Origin: Epiperipatus broadwayi
Lineage: Eukaryota; Onychophora; Udeonychophora; Euonychophora; Peripatidae
Direction of reading: 5' to 3'
NCBI GenBank assembly: GCA_028023455.1
Contig: JAQFVV010006203.1
Location: 13,492,348 to 13,556,347, forward strand
Length of the DNA: 64,000 nt
How positions within the stretch are numbered: the stretch's first letter is position 1; each line of letters opens with the position of its first letter. Under the pieces are notes generated by a model. It was not told the origin of the DNA, made no database searches, and saw nothing but the letters and a program-made list of their open reading frames with translations. Positions 35,622-46,575 of this stretch are shown piece by piece. Position numbers and translations under genes: made by a program.

Positions 35622-35745
35622 TAATGTCATGTGAAATTTACTAAATCTCTTTTAAATAATAATTAAACTATCCTCTAGCTGCCATGTTCAATAACTTTTT
35701 ACAATAACAAAATTCTGATTATATTTTAGATCTTTTATTTAGAGG
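35622..35745 (+). repeat. Direct repeat, copy 2
   Basis: It matches copy 1 through CTAGCTGCCATGTTCAATAA and CTTTTTACAATAAC, and on to the TTTTATTTAGAG end. Differences are scattered substitutions. Confidence 0.65.
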
Positions 35746-35774
35746 TACTTATAAAAAAAATTTAAAAAAAAAAG

Positions 35775-35985
35775 CCTTTAAATTCACTACAGCAAAAGGC
35801 CTCTTCAACAATCACCAACAAAGAAACAATGAGGAAAAAAAAGGCATGACTAATCAGGCTTAGCAAATGACAGATAGTGATTGTTTTAATGATTTTTAAT
35901 TTATTCTAGCTAAAAATGACCAGAGACCCATTTTCCAAACAATATTAGGTGGATTGGCTGTGTAACAATTAGCTAAAAGAAAATC
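35775..35985 (+). repeat. Dispersed repeat, copy related to 37730-37950
   Basis: Shared blocks in the same order are GCAAAAGGCCTCTTCAACA (compare GCAAAGACCTCTTGAACAGA), CAAAGAA, AAAAGGCATGACTAATCA (compare GAAGGCATTATTTATCA), GACAGATAGTGA (compare GACAGTGAGG), and TGGATTGGCTGTGTAACA (compare TGGGTTGGTTATAGACTGGG). It is probably an old SINE-like family. No tRNA boxes are clear. Confidence 0.5.
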
Positions 35986-35999
35986 CTAAATCTGTTGGA

Positions 36000-37455
36000 A
36001 AAATTTCATGTTTATCAGTCTCAGAGTTGAACATTTGGTTATGGGCAAAGGATGTATACATGCTAAATACCATGATAAAAAATTCCCTTACATATATATA
36101 TATAATTTTATGTATTTAATATTTATTCAGTAATAGCTAAAAACCCAAGGAACTTAACTTTCAAGAGACTAAATCAAAACAAATATATTTATAATACATA
36201 ATTTTAAAAAAATACTTTGATTTAAAAACGTATGATCATACAATAAATAATACAAGCATATGTAAAAAACATTTTTTTTTTTTTAAACTATAACTGATCA
36301 TAATTGTTGGGTGCTAAATAACATAACTAGTTATATCTAATGACAAAGATAATATGGTAAATATTAAAAATTTAGTTAAAAAAGAGATTAAGAATACTAA
36401 GAATAAAATTCAATATTAAAAATAAAAAGCAGACTAAATAAAAGCACATATAAAAGTATAACATTTTTTAATACTATGCAACCAAGTTATGAGCTTACAG
36501 TATATATTTGTTAAACACAATAGATTATCTTAAATATTAAAAATTTTAAATAATGTTTTGTTGATTTTATAATAAAAAATAATCATCTCACATTCTATAT
36601 TGTTTTCCTCAACAATTAAAAGACACAAAATAATCTAAACATTTATTATTATTATTTTCAAGATTAATGACCTTTTTAATGATTTAAATTATAATTGTTT
36701 GAAATACGTAAAAAAAAAATCTCTTGGTGTTTTAAAAAAAAAAAAAATGCTAAATTTTAATACAAAATTATGGTATCAGGAATATGAGAAGTTTTTGTAG
36801 ATAAACACTTTTTTCTCAGTAAATAATCATTATTTTAGCTAATGATTCACGGCTTTCAAAAAAACTAACCATTGAAATATTAACAATATAACTCAGGAGT
36901 TTTGTAGACATTTAACATAAAATTAAATGAAAAGCTTTTAATTATTTTAAACTTAATTTTTAATGTATATCTAATATTTATTTTTATATAAATATATTGA
37001 TATTTAAATAAAAGTAGTAGTAAAAATGTTCATATTACATTACTAAATAGTGAAGTTTATTATTTATCACAATATAAAGGTATTATTTGTGAATTATAGA
37101 ATTCTTTTTTTCTTTTATTGGGCTGCAATCCTAATTAAATCTTACAACTTTATTGCTATGGAAATTTCAATACAGTTAGGTTGCTTAATAAAGCTTTATA
37201 TCCATGATAATCGCTCATATATAAAACTATATTTTATTGTATAAGGATATTAATTAAATAATTTTTTAAAACAAATTTCCACAAAATATTTTGAGTGAGG
37301 CACAAGTTAACTTTATTGCTTTGATTTTGAATATATCTTTTTTAAAAATCAAAATTAAACAAGCAAAACATAACAAATAAAAAAAGATGATTAGGTTCAA
37401 AATCTGAAAACAAATGAATAATTAAATAAGTCAATAATAATAAAAATACTCTTAC
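36000..37455. other. Intron sequence, nothing recognised
   Basis: Very AT-rich with A/T homopolymers. No coding signal other than the kinase exon that follows. Confidence 0.45.
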
Positions 37456-37546
37456 ATGTCTATTTCTTGACGGTAACCTGGAACATTGTCATACATTGAT
37501 GCTTTGAGAACTTCAGGGGCTAGGTAACCTGGAGTGCCACATAAAT
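37456..37546 (-). CDS. PHKG: PhK gamma exon: activation segment
   Basis: Acceptor aaaattttag before 37546, donor gtaaga after 37456. It completes an Asp codon and reads LCGTPGYLAPEVLKASMYDN then VPGYRQEID and two bases of Met. CGTPxYLAPE is the P+1 loop and subdomain VIII. NxPGYxxExDM matches NDNHPGYGKEVDMW of vertebrate gamma. The residue before LCGTP is Asp where mammalian gamma has the acidic Glu that replaces a phosphorylatable residue and keeps the kinase on. Confidence 0.95.
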
Positions 37547-37729
37547 CTAAAATTTTCATATTAATAGTTTAAATTTAAAAACTTACAAAATTTCAGAATG
37601 TCAAAAACATAAAAGTGTTTTTTGAACATCTGTGCCTGATCAAATTATACACTATATTTCTTTAAATAATTATTCTTCATTATCATATATATATAATATT
37701 TACAGTCAATTTATAAATATATAAGATAA

Positions 37730-37950
37730 ACAGCATTCAAATAGTCTGCAGAGCAAAGACCTCTTGAACAGATCTCCACAAAGAAGTAAAAAAAGAAGGC
37801 ATTATTTATCAAACTTTCCAATTGCTAGACAGTGAGGATTTGAGCATTTTTTAAATCCTTGTTTTATTCACTATTTAAGAATTAGATACCCATATACCAA
37901 CATATACTAGATAGTTAATTGGGTTGGTTATAGACTGGGCTAACTGTAAA
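37730..37950 (+). repeat. Dispersed repeat, second copy of the 35.8-kb family
   Basis: It contains AGTCTGCAGAGCAAAGACCT, the CTCCACAAAGAAGTAAAAAA stretch and TTGGGTTGGTTATAGACTGG, aligning in order with 35775-35985. It ends at a (TA)n tract. The opening resembles the general 3' ends of RTE-linked repeats, but the link is unproven. Confidence 0.45.
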
Positions 37951-38071
37951 TATATATATATATATTAAACCCAATTTGGAATGTGGGGGAAAAATTAAGT
38001 TTTGATTGTACAAATTTGAATAGAAGGCAATTGTGCTATCACTACAACACAAGACTCAAATAATCATTAAA

Positions 38072-39006
38072 TACATATACGGAGGAACCAAAAATAACCG
38101 GAATTTTATAATAAAAAATTATTTTTTTATTTTTAAGTATTATAAATTTAAACTTTCAAGTTTCTATCCATTTGATGCAATACTCTTTTCTAAATGTGAT
38201 TATCATTATCATCTTTCAAAGTAGTCTGGAAACACTTACAAAGTGATGTTTAACGCCTGTGTCATTTTTTTGTTGATCACTTCTAAGTCTGCAAAAAAAT
38301 AAAAAATGGGCATTTTTTCATTCAAGAGAATAAAAAAAAAAATTGCATGAAGCGAGATCAAGTAAATATGGATGCTAGATAAGCTGGATCATTCTGCATT
38401 TAATTAAAAAGTGTTTCACACTCAAGGTTTAGAGATGACACTTTATTGAAGTAAAGTTTGTATTCCTCTCTTTGCCACAAAATGGGATGTTTATGTTTTA
38501 CCACAGCACATAAATGTTTCAGAACTTGCAGATAAAATGCCTGACCATAACAAACTAATTCTGATAGAAAAATACCATTTACATAAAAAAAAATAAAAAA
38601 AATAATTGTTTTGACTTTGGACTTCACTCACCATGTTTTTTAGGGACATGGTGAATTGAACATTTCAATTAAACCATCATAAACTTGTGCTTTTCCAACA
38701 TCAGCTTACTTGCAATCTGTTTCAAGCATTACAATTGTTTCCTTGCCATTTTCTTTCTGTAAAGGAAAACAAAATTTCACATTGTTCGAAGTTTTCAGTC
38801 ATTATAAAAATCACCAAATGCACAAAATGTACTTTACAAAAAAATGTATTATGTGGTACCATGATTTCACATGGCAATGTTATTTGGCAGACTGATGCAG
38901 AAGAATTCCTACAAGAAATATGTAACAGAAGAAGCATATACTATAACAGATGTGCAAACCAGAGAACGATTCTGGTTATTTTTGGGTCTCTCCTCGTATG
39001 TCCATA
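38072..39006 (-). mobile_element. Mariner transposon, internally deleted and inactive
   Basis: Ends are imperfect inverted repeats sharing ATACG-GGAG and the long CCAAAAATAACC-GAAT block, next to TA. Minus-strand pieces match mariner transposase. An N-terminal remnant (KENGKETIVMLETD with YDGLIEMFN) lies near 38660-38765. SKVKTIIFF, GQAFYLQVLKHL and HKHPILW at 38480-38622 correspond to SKVKTML-FFD, the GQTVN-YYLEVL region and the RKRPxLW motif. A PDLA-type segment (YLLDLASCNFFFI) lies near 38330-38375. The part between the N-terminus and SKVKT is missing, so the 935-bp copy is a deletion derivative. The catalytic D positions are lost or unreadable. Confidence 0.75.
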
Positions 39007-39034
39007 TATTGTGATAATTAATACAAAGAATATA

Positions 39035-39475
39035 TGTTAAAACAGGCAAAACTCTCCACACAGAAGGGGCCACTCAGGGAAAGCCAGACTAATCAATAGA
39101 TGCCAGAATGTGCTTACTCATCCAATATCCCCAGACTAGTTTCTGACTTTTGGCCAGTGAGGAACCTTGGATATGAGAACACTGCATCTAGATCTTAGGA
39201 TCTAATGCAACCTTCCAGCAGCCACTTTTTATCTCTACTTAACTACAAAACTATGAGAATAAGGTTGAAAACACAATAATATTTTCAATCTAAGCTCATT
39301 AACTTATATAGTCATATAGGTTTGAACTCAGTTCAGTACCTATACATTTTGGTATCTTTGGTTCTTAAATAACCATAGCCACCACTATCCTGTTAGGCAG
39401 GATTGGTATTAAACCACTAAACATCCACATGATCACCATTTCTTATGCTTGCTCATAACTGTTATTAAACAGACA
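39035..39475 (-). repeat. SINE family II, near full-length copy
   Basis: The left end GGCAAAACTCTCCACACAGA is followed by GCCACTCAGGGAAAGCCAGA, ATCAATAGATGCCAGAATG, TACTCATCCAATATCCCCAG and GCATCTAGATCTTAGGATCT. On the minus strand near 39310-39400, GGTGGCTATGGTTATTTAAG and GAACTGAGTTCAAACCTAT give A-box-like and B-box-like segments, so the tRNA head is at the right. Related copies lie at 14396, 39469, 47285 and 47847-48295. Confidence 0.6.
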
Positions 39476-39545
39476 AAACTCCCCATACAGTAGTGCCACT
39501 CAGTAGTGCAATCCGGACTAATCATTATGCAAGAATATATGTTGT
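39469..39545 (-). repeat. SINE family II, end fragment in tandem with the previous copy
   Basis: CAGACAAAACTCCCCATACA, then TAGTGCCACTCAGTAGTGCA, repeats the left end of the copy starting at 39045 in the same orientation, giving a partial tandem arrangement. Confidence 0.5.
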
Positions 39546-39869
39546 GACTGTCACAAACTAAATCACATCATTTAAGCAATTCTATTTGTTAACACTCTGT
39601 ATAGCAAAACACCTTATAAGAAAAAACATTTAGCAGACCAAAACTGTTCTTTCAATATAGTATCAATATGTTTATTGGGCTACTTCATGTCTGAATAATA
39701 GTAAGATCTAAAATCAAATGTTTGTTCACTTTGTATTTATTAAAAAAATCATTTTCTTTCTAAATCTATCCAAGCGGTACAGATGTTTAATTTATCTACA
39801 CTAAATCTATTTGTAAATCTAGATGAAATTTTATTATTTATAAATATTTTTTGAAGAAACTAATAATTA

Positions 39870-41300
39870 GCACTTGACATTCTTCGTCCGCCCTCCTATT
39901 TCTCAGGAACCTGCTCTTTTAAGACTCATGGTACTTAAGAACGTCTTATGTCATCTACTGCATATATAAGGACTCTGGCTATGCTTTATTCCCCTCTCCA
40001 GTATCCGCCTACCTGGTCAAATACTTGTGACTTAATATCTACATCAGCCGCAATCGTGTTTTTCTAGTCATATTTAAAAAAATATATTTTTACAATTGTA
40101 TAATCTGGTTTAGTTAGTTTTTTTTTAAAAAAAAAACTACTATTCATTCTCCGGCTATGGGTTTTTGGGTCATCATTGTAATGTTCTTTATACCATTACA
40201 ACGTATCTCAGGTTGTGGTTGTTGCATCGAAGCCTCGCGTTGGGAAGCCATTGTAACGTTTTCACGTTTTAATAGATTCTGCTGCCCATCTTTTACTCAC
40301 TGTAAATTTAGTGAAAGTTAATCAAGCTGTGAATACAAAAAAATGCAAATATTTTGTTCATATTTCTATAAAACATAGCTATATTTTCTGATTAATTGGC
40401 CTACCAATTATTTCGACTTATGCTAACGGCGGACTCAGTTTTTTATTTATTTTTATAAGGGCGCCAGGATTCATGTAAGAATCCGCTGAAATATGTCGCA
40501 TCGCACATCGTAAATAAAAAAAAAAAAAGATTTTAAAAGAAACTGGGTCATAGTTTACCGTAACTAAGATTATTTTCTAGATATTCCCGGGGCATAATTA
40601 ATAAATATTGGCAAAGGGTAAATTATACGTTCAAATTCTAACAATAAAATAAATAACTAAAATTAATAACATACAAATGAAAGTGATCTTAAAAGTAAAT
40701 ATTTTATTATGTTATTAAAATACTTAATAAATTGTTGCCATTATTTAGAAAGGACCATATTTGTTAGATCAGGGTAATCATTTTATATAATTAATGCAGT
40801 CCATTTCTTTCAGTTCTATCTTTAAACAATCCATGGATTAAAATGTCCTAATTCGGGAATGTCTCTATCGGGTTATATCACAAGTTTATATTAAAAATTG
40901 TTTGCAAACTCAATTTAGTCACTATTGGATTATGAATAATCTTAGCTTACCGGTAAGTTTAGCGAATTTACAAAGATTGTTGAATACTATGCATAGTTTT
41001 TCATGAGGTAGAATGAGCTCATGGCCATCGGTTATAAGATGATCTTGGTCTGTCCTAACTGCTAGTCACGAAAGCTTTTCTGGTGTCGTCTTCAGGAACG
41101 ATGTCAGCAAAAGCCTCGATCCACTCCAACATGCAGAATTATTTCAGTGTAAAGTGGTCCTGGATATATTTTTGTTATCCAGGACCAACCAAAGGAAAAA
41201 ACAGACAAGACACTGATTAAACTGGTCTACCCTTTTTATACTAGAGGTCCAATTTTCAGACTTCTGTGCAGGTTATTCTTATAGTGATGCGTAAGTTAAT
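39870..41300. other. GC-richer block, possible solo LTR or unclassified element
   Basis: Composition is markedly less AT-rich than both flanks. At 39961 CATATATAAGGACTCTGG is TATA-box-like, with GC-rich sequence before and after, like an LTR promoter, but TG...CA borders and a target duplication are not visible. Farther on are paired CATTGTAATG and CATTGTAACG motifs (40175, 40250), a GGATTC/GAATCC hairpin near 40470 and a 12-bp perfect stem at 41155-41187. No coding motif was found. Confidence 0.3.
41155..41187 (+). repeat. Perfect 12-bp stem hairpin
   Basis: TGGTCCTGGATA and TATCCAGGACCA flank a 9-base loop. It is strikingly GC-rich for this region and may be part of a mobile element end or a structured RNA; the sequence does not decide. 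Confidence 0.6.
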
Positions 41301-44300
41301 AATCTTATAGATTTATTTTCTTTTCTATTACAAAGTTCTTTTTTATAACAAATTTTTCGGCTATCTTTAATTAATATCCTAATGTTTCTTGATCGCAATT
41401 TTGTGTGAAATTCCTTTTGTTCTTTTCAATTTTAACTTTTATTTTTTTAAATCAAAGTAACAATTCAAAACAAAAATCAACTCACATTGTACATTTTTAA
41501 AAAAATAAATTACGCTAACCAAAAAAAATTTTACTGTGTCTTTTTTTTTTAACTTTTAAATATATTACCGAATGCCAATATATTTGTTCCATATATAAAT
41601 AATTGGTACAAGGGTCAGATCAAGTAATTTGGCTTAGATTTTTCAATTTCAGATTTTCAACTTGAATAATAAAAAAGAACTAATGGTGATAGTTAGACAC
41701 ATAATCTATCTTTGAATCCTGAGTCTCAATAAAAAAAATAAACTCCAAAAAAACAGTCTAGAGATAGAAATTTAAATGGATGACCATCTGATAACCTATG
41801 ATTATTCAAACTCGCAAGAAATGACAAAAGACCGGGAAACTGCTTTTGTTACATCAAAATTGTTCTGTGAATATTATTAAATAAGTTACAGTAATAAATT
41901 AAAGGCTCAGATTCTTAATATTAATAATAAACAAATACATAGTGTACATTGTTTATTCTTGCTTTATAAAAAGGCACATATATAAATACATGTGCACCCA
42001 TATGCTTATTTTTTAATTACCTTATTTAAATCGAGTTAAAATAGAGATTTTAATCTGTTTTTATTTTTTTTAAAAAAAGATTTTACCCTGTAATATATAT
42101 TTAATTGATTATCAATGTTAAATAAATATATGCATTAAAATCCAGCTATTAGTAATTATTCTTACTGCAACCTTGAAAATAATTTTTTGATACTTTTGGA
42201 ACATTATTTATAAAAGATGAAATTAATGTATGTATTTAGTGATAAATGAATTATGCTTTCAGATAATTTTTTTTTCAAATGGTTTTCTTAGTTTTGATAC
42301 ATATTTTTAAAAAGTATTTCAATAATACTACTGCTTAAATGTAATTGTTATTTATTTTCGCTCTTGTAATGCACAAGTAATTACCACGTACAATGTAAAA
42401 ATTAAAGCACAGTGTTCCCTGAATCACATATAGCTCTATTCACCCTATCCTAAAGATAACTGTATTCAGTTGATCAGGAGATTATTAGATATTCAGGCAC
42501 TGAATAATATGTTGAACATCTAGAAACTTTTAACACTTGAATTAATCATTCTTATAATTGAACTAACTACTCAGGGCACAATATGAACAAAGATTATGAA
42601 CAACTTAATGCAAAAATTGAGATTAGGATAATCAAGATTAATTGCTAAAAATGTAAATTAAAAACAAATTTTAATACACAAAAAAGTTAAAATTCCCATC
42701 TATTTAAATTTGAGAAATGTTAATGGCATAGAATGAAATGCATTAATTTTGGGGCATAAATAATTTTAATCTTTAGAGATAACATTAACTTAGATGAATA
42801 AGATATAAATGAAAAAAAAAAAACTATACTGTTAAAAAAAAAGATGTTATTTTTGCAGCACATAATCAATAAACTTGAGAGAGAAAAAAGTCAAGATTTT
42901 TATGTTTATAGAGAAATCAGAATGGTTAACAATTATTAGTTTTTTATAAACTGGATGGAGATGTAAGAATTTGCAGTGACAACTTTCGAATAGTTAATAA
43001 ATTCATAAAAACAAAGGCATACTCAATCCCAAATCAAAAACTTTCACAAAATGCAGAAAGATTATGCATTTGCAAATCTAGATTAGAAATGTTCACATTG
43101 TAACAAATACCAGTGGATATTCCAAACTAAAATTAACACTATATTTCATAACCAGAAAGGTACTATTTCGTTATTTTGATAACATATTAATCAATGCAAA
43201 GTGAGAAAAATAATCAAAAGACTACATTGTTAGAGTCTGTGATAAATTTGTAAATAGAAATGCAAGACACTTGGCATGTATTTTATAAACATATTAACAG
43301 CTTTGCATTAGCAGAGTTGTTGCAGTGAGAATCCACTTTATTGCAAAGCAAAAGACCCTGCTCTGAAGGCAAATTAGATATGAACATTTATATTCACATA
43401 AATCAACATAACTTTTCATCACTATATTAAACTTAGAAAACTAATTAACTACAGGGAATTATTAATCAACAATTATATATCTATATTTATTTATATTAAT
43501 ATGCATTCATCAAGTTTAATTATTAGTGATAAATTTCCTATGATCAGATGATTTCTGTGAATAAACTTTTGCCATAACTCAGTTACATGCACTTTGTATA
43601 TTACAAAATTAATCTACATACCCGGCAGGATTCTTCACTCATGCTTACATGAATGAGATTAGAAAAGAATGGTTGAAAATAAATTAGTCAGCAAAGCAGA
43701 TTTTAAATATAAGCTAGAAGAGTATTTAATATTTTGTTTTAGTTTTATTTTATATATAATAGCTAAATCAGAGTAAAAAAAAACTATGTTTATAATATTT
43801 AATTGTATAAAATAGTCAACTTACTTTTATAGAGAAGTTATGAATCATAAATATTAATTTCCTTAATAGAAAAACATTCAATTGTACCAAAAGCATCACT
43901 GAAATTAACAATTGTACTATTTTTTTTTTTAATCTACAATTTATTAGTTGTACTTTCCTAAAGTTTATTGACCAAAGATATCAAGAATAAGATAATAAAA
44001 AAATAATAGCCTTATCAATTACTATGCTATATTTAGTCTGTTAATAATATATAAATATTCCAATAATGTGGAAAGTTCAATTTATGAAAATCAAACTAAT
44101 TATTACTGAGATTTACTTGTACAGATTAGAAAATAATTTCATAATCAAAACATGTAGAATTCTTAAGATGAAATTCATTTTTAATTTAGGGATTTTAAAG
44201 ACTTGCAGCGATTCATCTACTGTGCCTAAACTCTGAAGTTCAAACATGGTGAAAACTGAAAATTTTTGCATGCAGATATAAAACTTGCATGCAATTTTTT

Positions 44301-44435
44301 TTTTCATATGGCTAATTCACAACTAATGTAGCTAATATTCAATTATTAATCAATAAATTGTTGTTTAATTATCATTAGTTTAAGTAATAAAGCAAAATTG
44401 TTAATATGTTACCTGTGAGTTAATTTTAAAAAAAC
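41301..44435. other. Intron sequence, nothing recognised
   Basis: AT-rich, with no clear repeat, RNA gene or coding signal. The open frame at 44113-44307 (minus) has no domain. Confidence 0.45.
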
Positions 44436-44607
44436 TATAAATATAATTTATCCAAACTTCAAACACTTTTAGCAAACTTTATTTGTACATACACCTATGT
44501 TTCGACTGACCTGCAGTCTTCTTCAGAGTAAGGTCAGTCAAAACGTAGGTGTATGTACAAATAAAGTTTGCTAAAAGTGTTTGAAGTTTGGATAAATTAT
44601 ATTTATA
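44436..44607. repeat. Near-perfect 172-bp palindrome
   Basis: Arms of about 76 bases (44436-44512 and 44531-44607) are reverse complements with two visible mismatches, around an 18-base loop. Shared text includes CCAAACTTCAAACACTTTTA and TTTGTACATACACCTA. The minus strand near the loop contains CTGAAGAA, a GACTG/CAGTC stem and GAAAC, and on that strand TACAAATAAAG follows. This order resembles the conserved terminal modules of some short retroelements. No coding content. Confidence 0.85.
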
Positions 44608-45249
44608 TGATATTACGGCAAACATAAAGAAAAGTGTGATTTTGGTAATATTTAAGAAAACTACTTAAGAATACATCAGCTTAATAAGCTCTATATCAGA
44701 AATAGAACCAATAACTGAGTCTTCTGATAAAATATTAATACTTGATCATTATTGGATGACAACATTCTATTGTTTGATGCCTCTGAATACATTTTATTAT
44801 AATATTTCAAATAATAGTTTTTATACAATAAAGATTCATAATTCTTATACTATAGAATGCCTCAGTAATTAGAGATTCAAATATATTTCAATTTTATATA
44901 AACCTCAAATCACATAATTTCATTTAAACAAAAAAAAAAAAAATATGTTTCTTCAGACCTATTATTATCAAATTTGTCATAAAACAACTCCAAAATAAAA
45001 ATAAACTTATATAAATGTAACAAATTTTGATATCATAAATCAAAAATTCCTCCACTGTAGTTTCATTTAAGTAAACTAACATCTTACAGGATGGTTATCT
45101 AAGATAATAATTTGAAGAGGAAAAAAAAACGAACCTATTAGTATCCAAAAAAATTTCCAAGTTTTACTAAGACTGGATTTGAAAGAATATTAAAGGCATG
45201 GCAGTCAGATGCACTAACACTATATCATTAAACCCTTAGTTCTGTCAAT
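44608..45249. other. Intron sequence, nothing recognised
   Basis: AT-rich spacer without recognised features. Confidence 0.4.
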
Positions 45250-45445
45250 TATACATATGTCTCTATAAAAGAATTAGAGCTGTATTTAAAGAGGAGGAAT
45301 CTTTGTTTGAATGCAAAAACTGTTTACAGTATACAATTTCATTGGTCATTGTGTATTATCATCCGACTATGATTTTTCTAAAATAAAACAACAAAAATTT
45401 CTACGTATTTAAAAATACTTCAACAATTATATCTGTTAAAAAAAA
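45250..45445 (+). repeat. Direct repeat flanking the 45.5-46.0 kb palindrome, left copy
   Basis: It shares AATTAGAGCTGTATTTA, TTTGAATGCA, the GGTCATTGTGTATTATCATC region and GATTTTTCTAAAATAAAA with 46140-46340, in the same order and orientation. Position on both sides of the palindrome suggests they belong to one composite unit or a duplicated target region. Confidence 0.6.
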
Positions 45446-45501
45446 TATTAGTAAATTATAGCATTCAACTGTTAGGGGAAGAGCCTGTTTTACAATAAGA
45501 A

Positions 45502-46042
45502 ATGTAATTAGAGAGGATTTGAACCCAGACTTTCAAGTTCCCTTCATCATTCACTCTATTCTATACAACTGACAACATGTATATGAAAAAGATAAATGAC
45601 CTCCAATATACATATTTTGTACTGAATCAGCACTCATCAGTTGGTTCGGATCATCTCCCACATATATATAATCAGTGCTCAGTTTATATTAAGATAGCAA
45701 ATCTTCAAACTTTAATGGACAGATTTCAATCTTCTCCACTCTTCAAATCATTGAAAATCTGATGATGGTTTAATGATATGGATGGCTGAAAAGTTAAAGA
45801 GCGGAAAAGATTTAAGCCTGTTCGTTAAAGTTTAAAGATTTGCTATCTTAATATAAACTGTGCACTGATTATATATATGTGGGAGATGATGATCAGGACC
45901 AACTGATGAGTGCTAGTTCAGCATAAAATATGTATATTGGAGATCATTTATCTTTTTCACATGCATGTGGTCATGTGTATCGATTGTATAAAATGACTGA
46001 AGGGAGCTTGATGGTCTGCGTCCAGATCCCCTCTAATTACAT
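45502..46042. repeat. Large palindrome with tRNA B-box ends and hammerhead-like motifs on both arms
   Basis: Arms of about 240 bases mirror each other. Outer: ATGTAATTAGAGAGGATT (45502) against AGATCCCCTCTAATTACAT (46024-46042). Middle: CCAATATACATATTTTGT against AAAATATGTATATTGG. Inner: TTTATATTAAGATAGCAAAT against TTTGCTATCTTAATATAAAC. The centre is near 45765. The minus strand of the left arm contains CTGGGTTCAAATCCTCT (45509-45525), a good B-box match. Each arm also holds CTGATGA followed by a GTGCT stem and an A-rich GAAA-like end (45611-45640 minus; 45903-45932 plus). It contains no protein-coding frame of note. Confidence 0.75.
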
Positions 46043-46139
46043 CTAGCTTAAGTATATATACTACTCTTGTATTTAAATAAGAAAATTAGGAAAAGATGTG
46101 AGCTTTATTTCTTTAAACATGTACATATTTACTGTAACT

Positions 46140-46340
46140 ACTTTGTTTCTGTAAAATAATTAAAGCTGTACTTAGAAGAAGACAAATCCCTTTTGAATGC
46201 ATAAATCAATTCCAGTATATAATTTTTTTTGGTCAGTGTATATTATCACCTGACTGTGATTTTTCTAAAATAAAATAACAGAAATTTCCAGATATCTAAA
46301 AATATTTCAACAATTACAACTGTTAAAAAAAAAAATTAAC
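46140..46340 (+). repeat. Direct repeat flanking the palindrome, right copy
   Basis: It matches 45250-45445 through AATTAAAGCTGTACTTAGA, TTTTGAATGCAT, GGTCAGTGTATATTATCACC and GATTTTTCTAAAATAAAATA, ending in AACTGTTAAAAAA. It is followed by (TA)n and an old RTE tail. Confidence 0.6.
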
Positions 46341-46371
46341 ATATATATATATACACCCACTTAAACGAAAT

Positions 46372-46575
46372 TGCGCTGGATATACTGCTAAAAAAGATAA
46401 TAATAGATGGGCAGTTGAAATCTTAAACAAAATTCAAAAAGAAAATAAAGAAGTTTGTTGAAGTGATTTGAAGAAGAGAAACTATGGATTGAAAAAACTG
46501 GATTAAACTTGGAGACCTTCATTCTGCTGTCAATCAATAATAACTGAAAGTGATGATGATGAAATGGAGCATCAA
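46372..46575 (+). mobile_element. RTE-type LINE 3' fragment, copy F
   Basis: The plus strand around 46375-46430 corresponds to the GHIARRDDNRWTIEILN segment of copy A (here with AKKDNNRWAVEILN-like reading). It then matches the C-terminal end and finishes GTGATGATGATGAAATGG, the (TGA)n tail. Only about 200 bases remain. Confidence 0.6.

Noticed and set aside
44436-44607. Pre-microRNA hairpin
   Set aside because: The stem is far longer and more perfect than a typical pre-miRNA, and the sequence looks like an inverted repeat element. Small-RNA data would be needed.
45577-45762. Plus-strand 61-codon frame
   Set aside because: It lies wholly in the left arm of a palindrome and is not preserved in the right arm.
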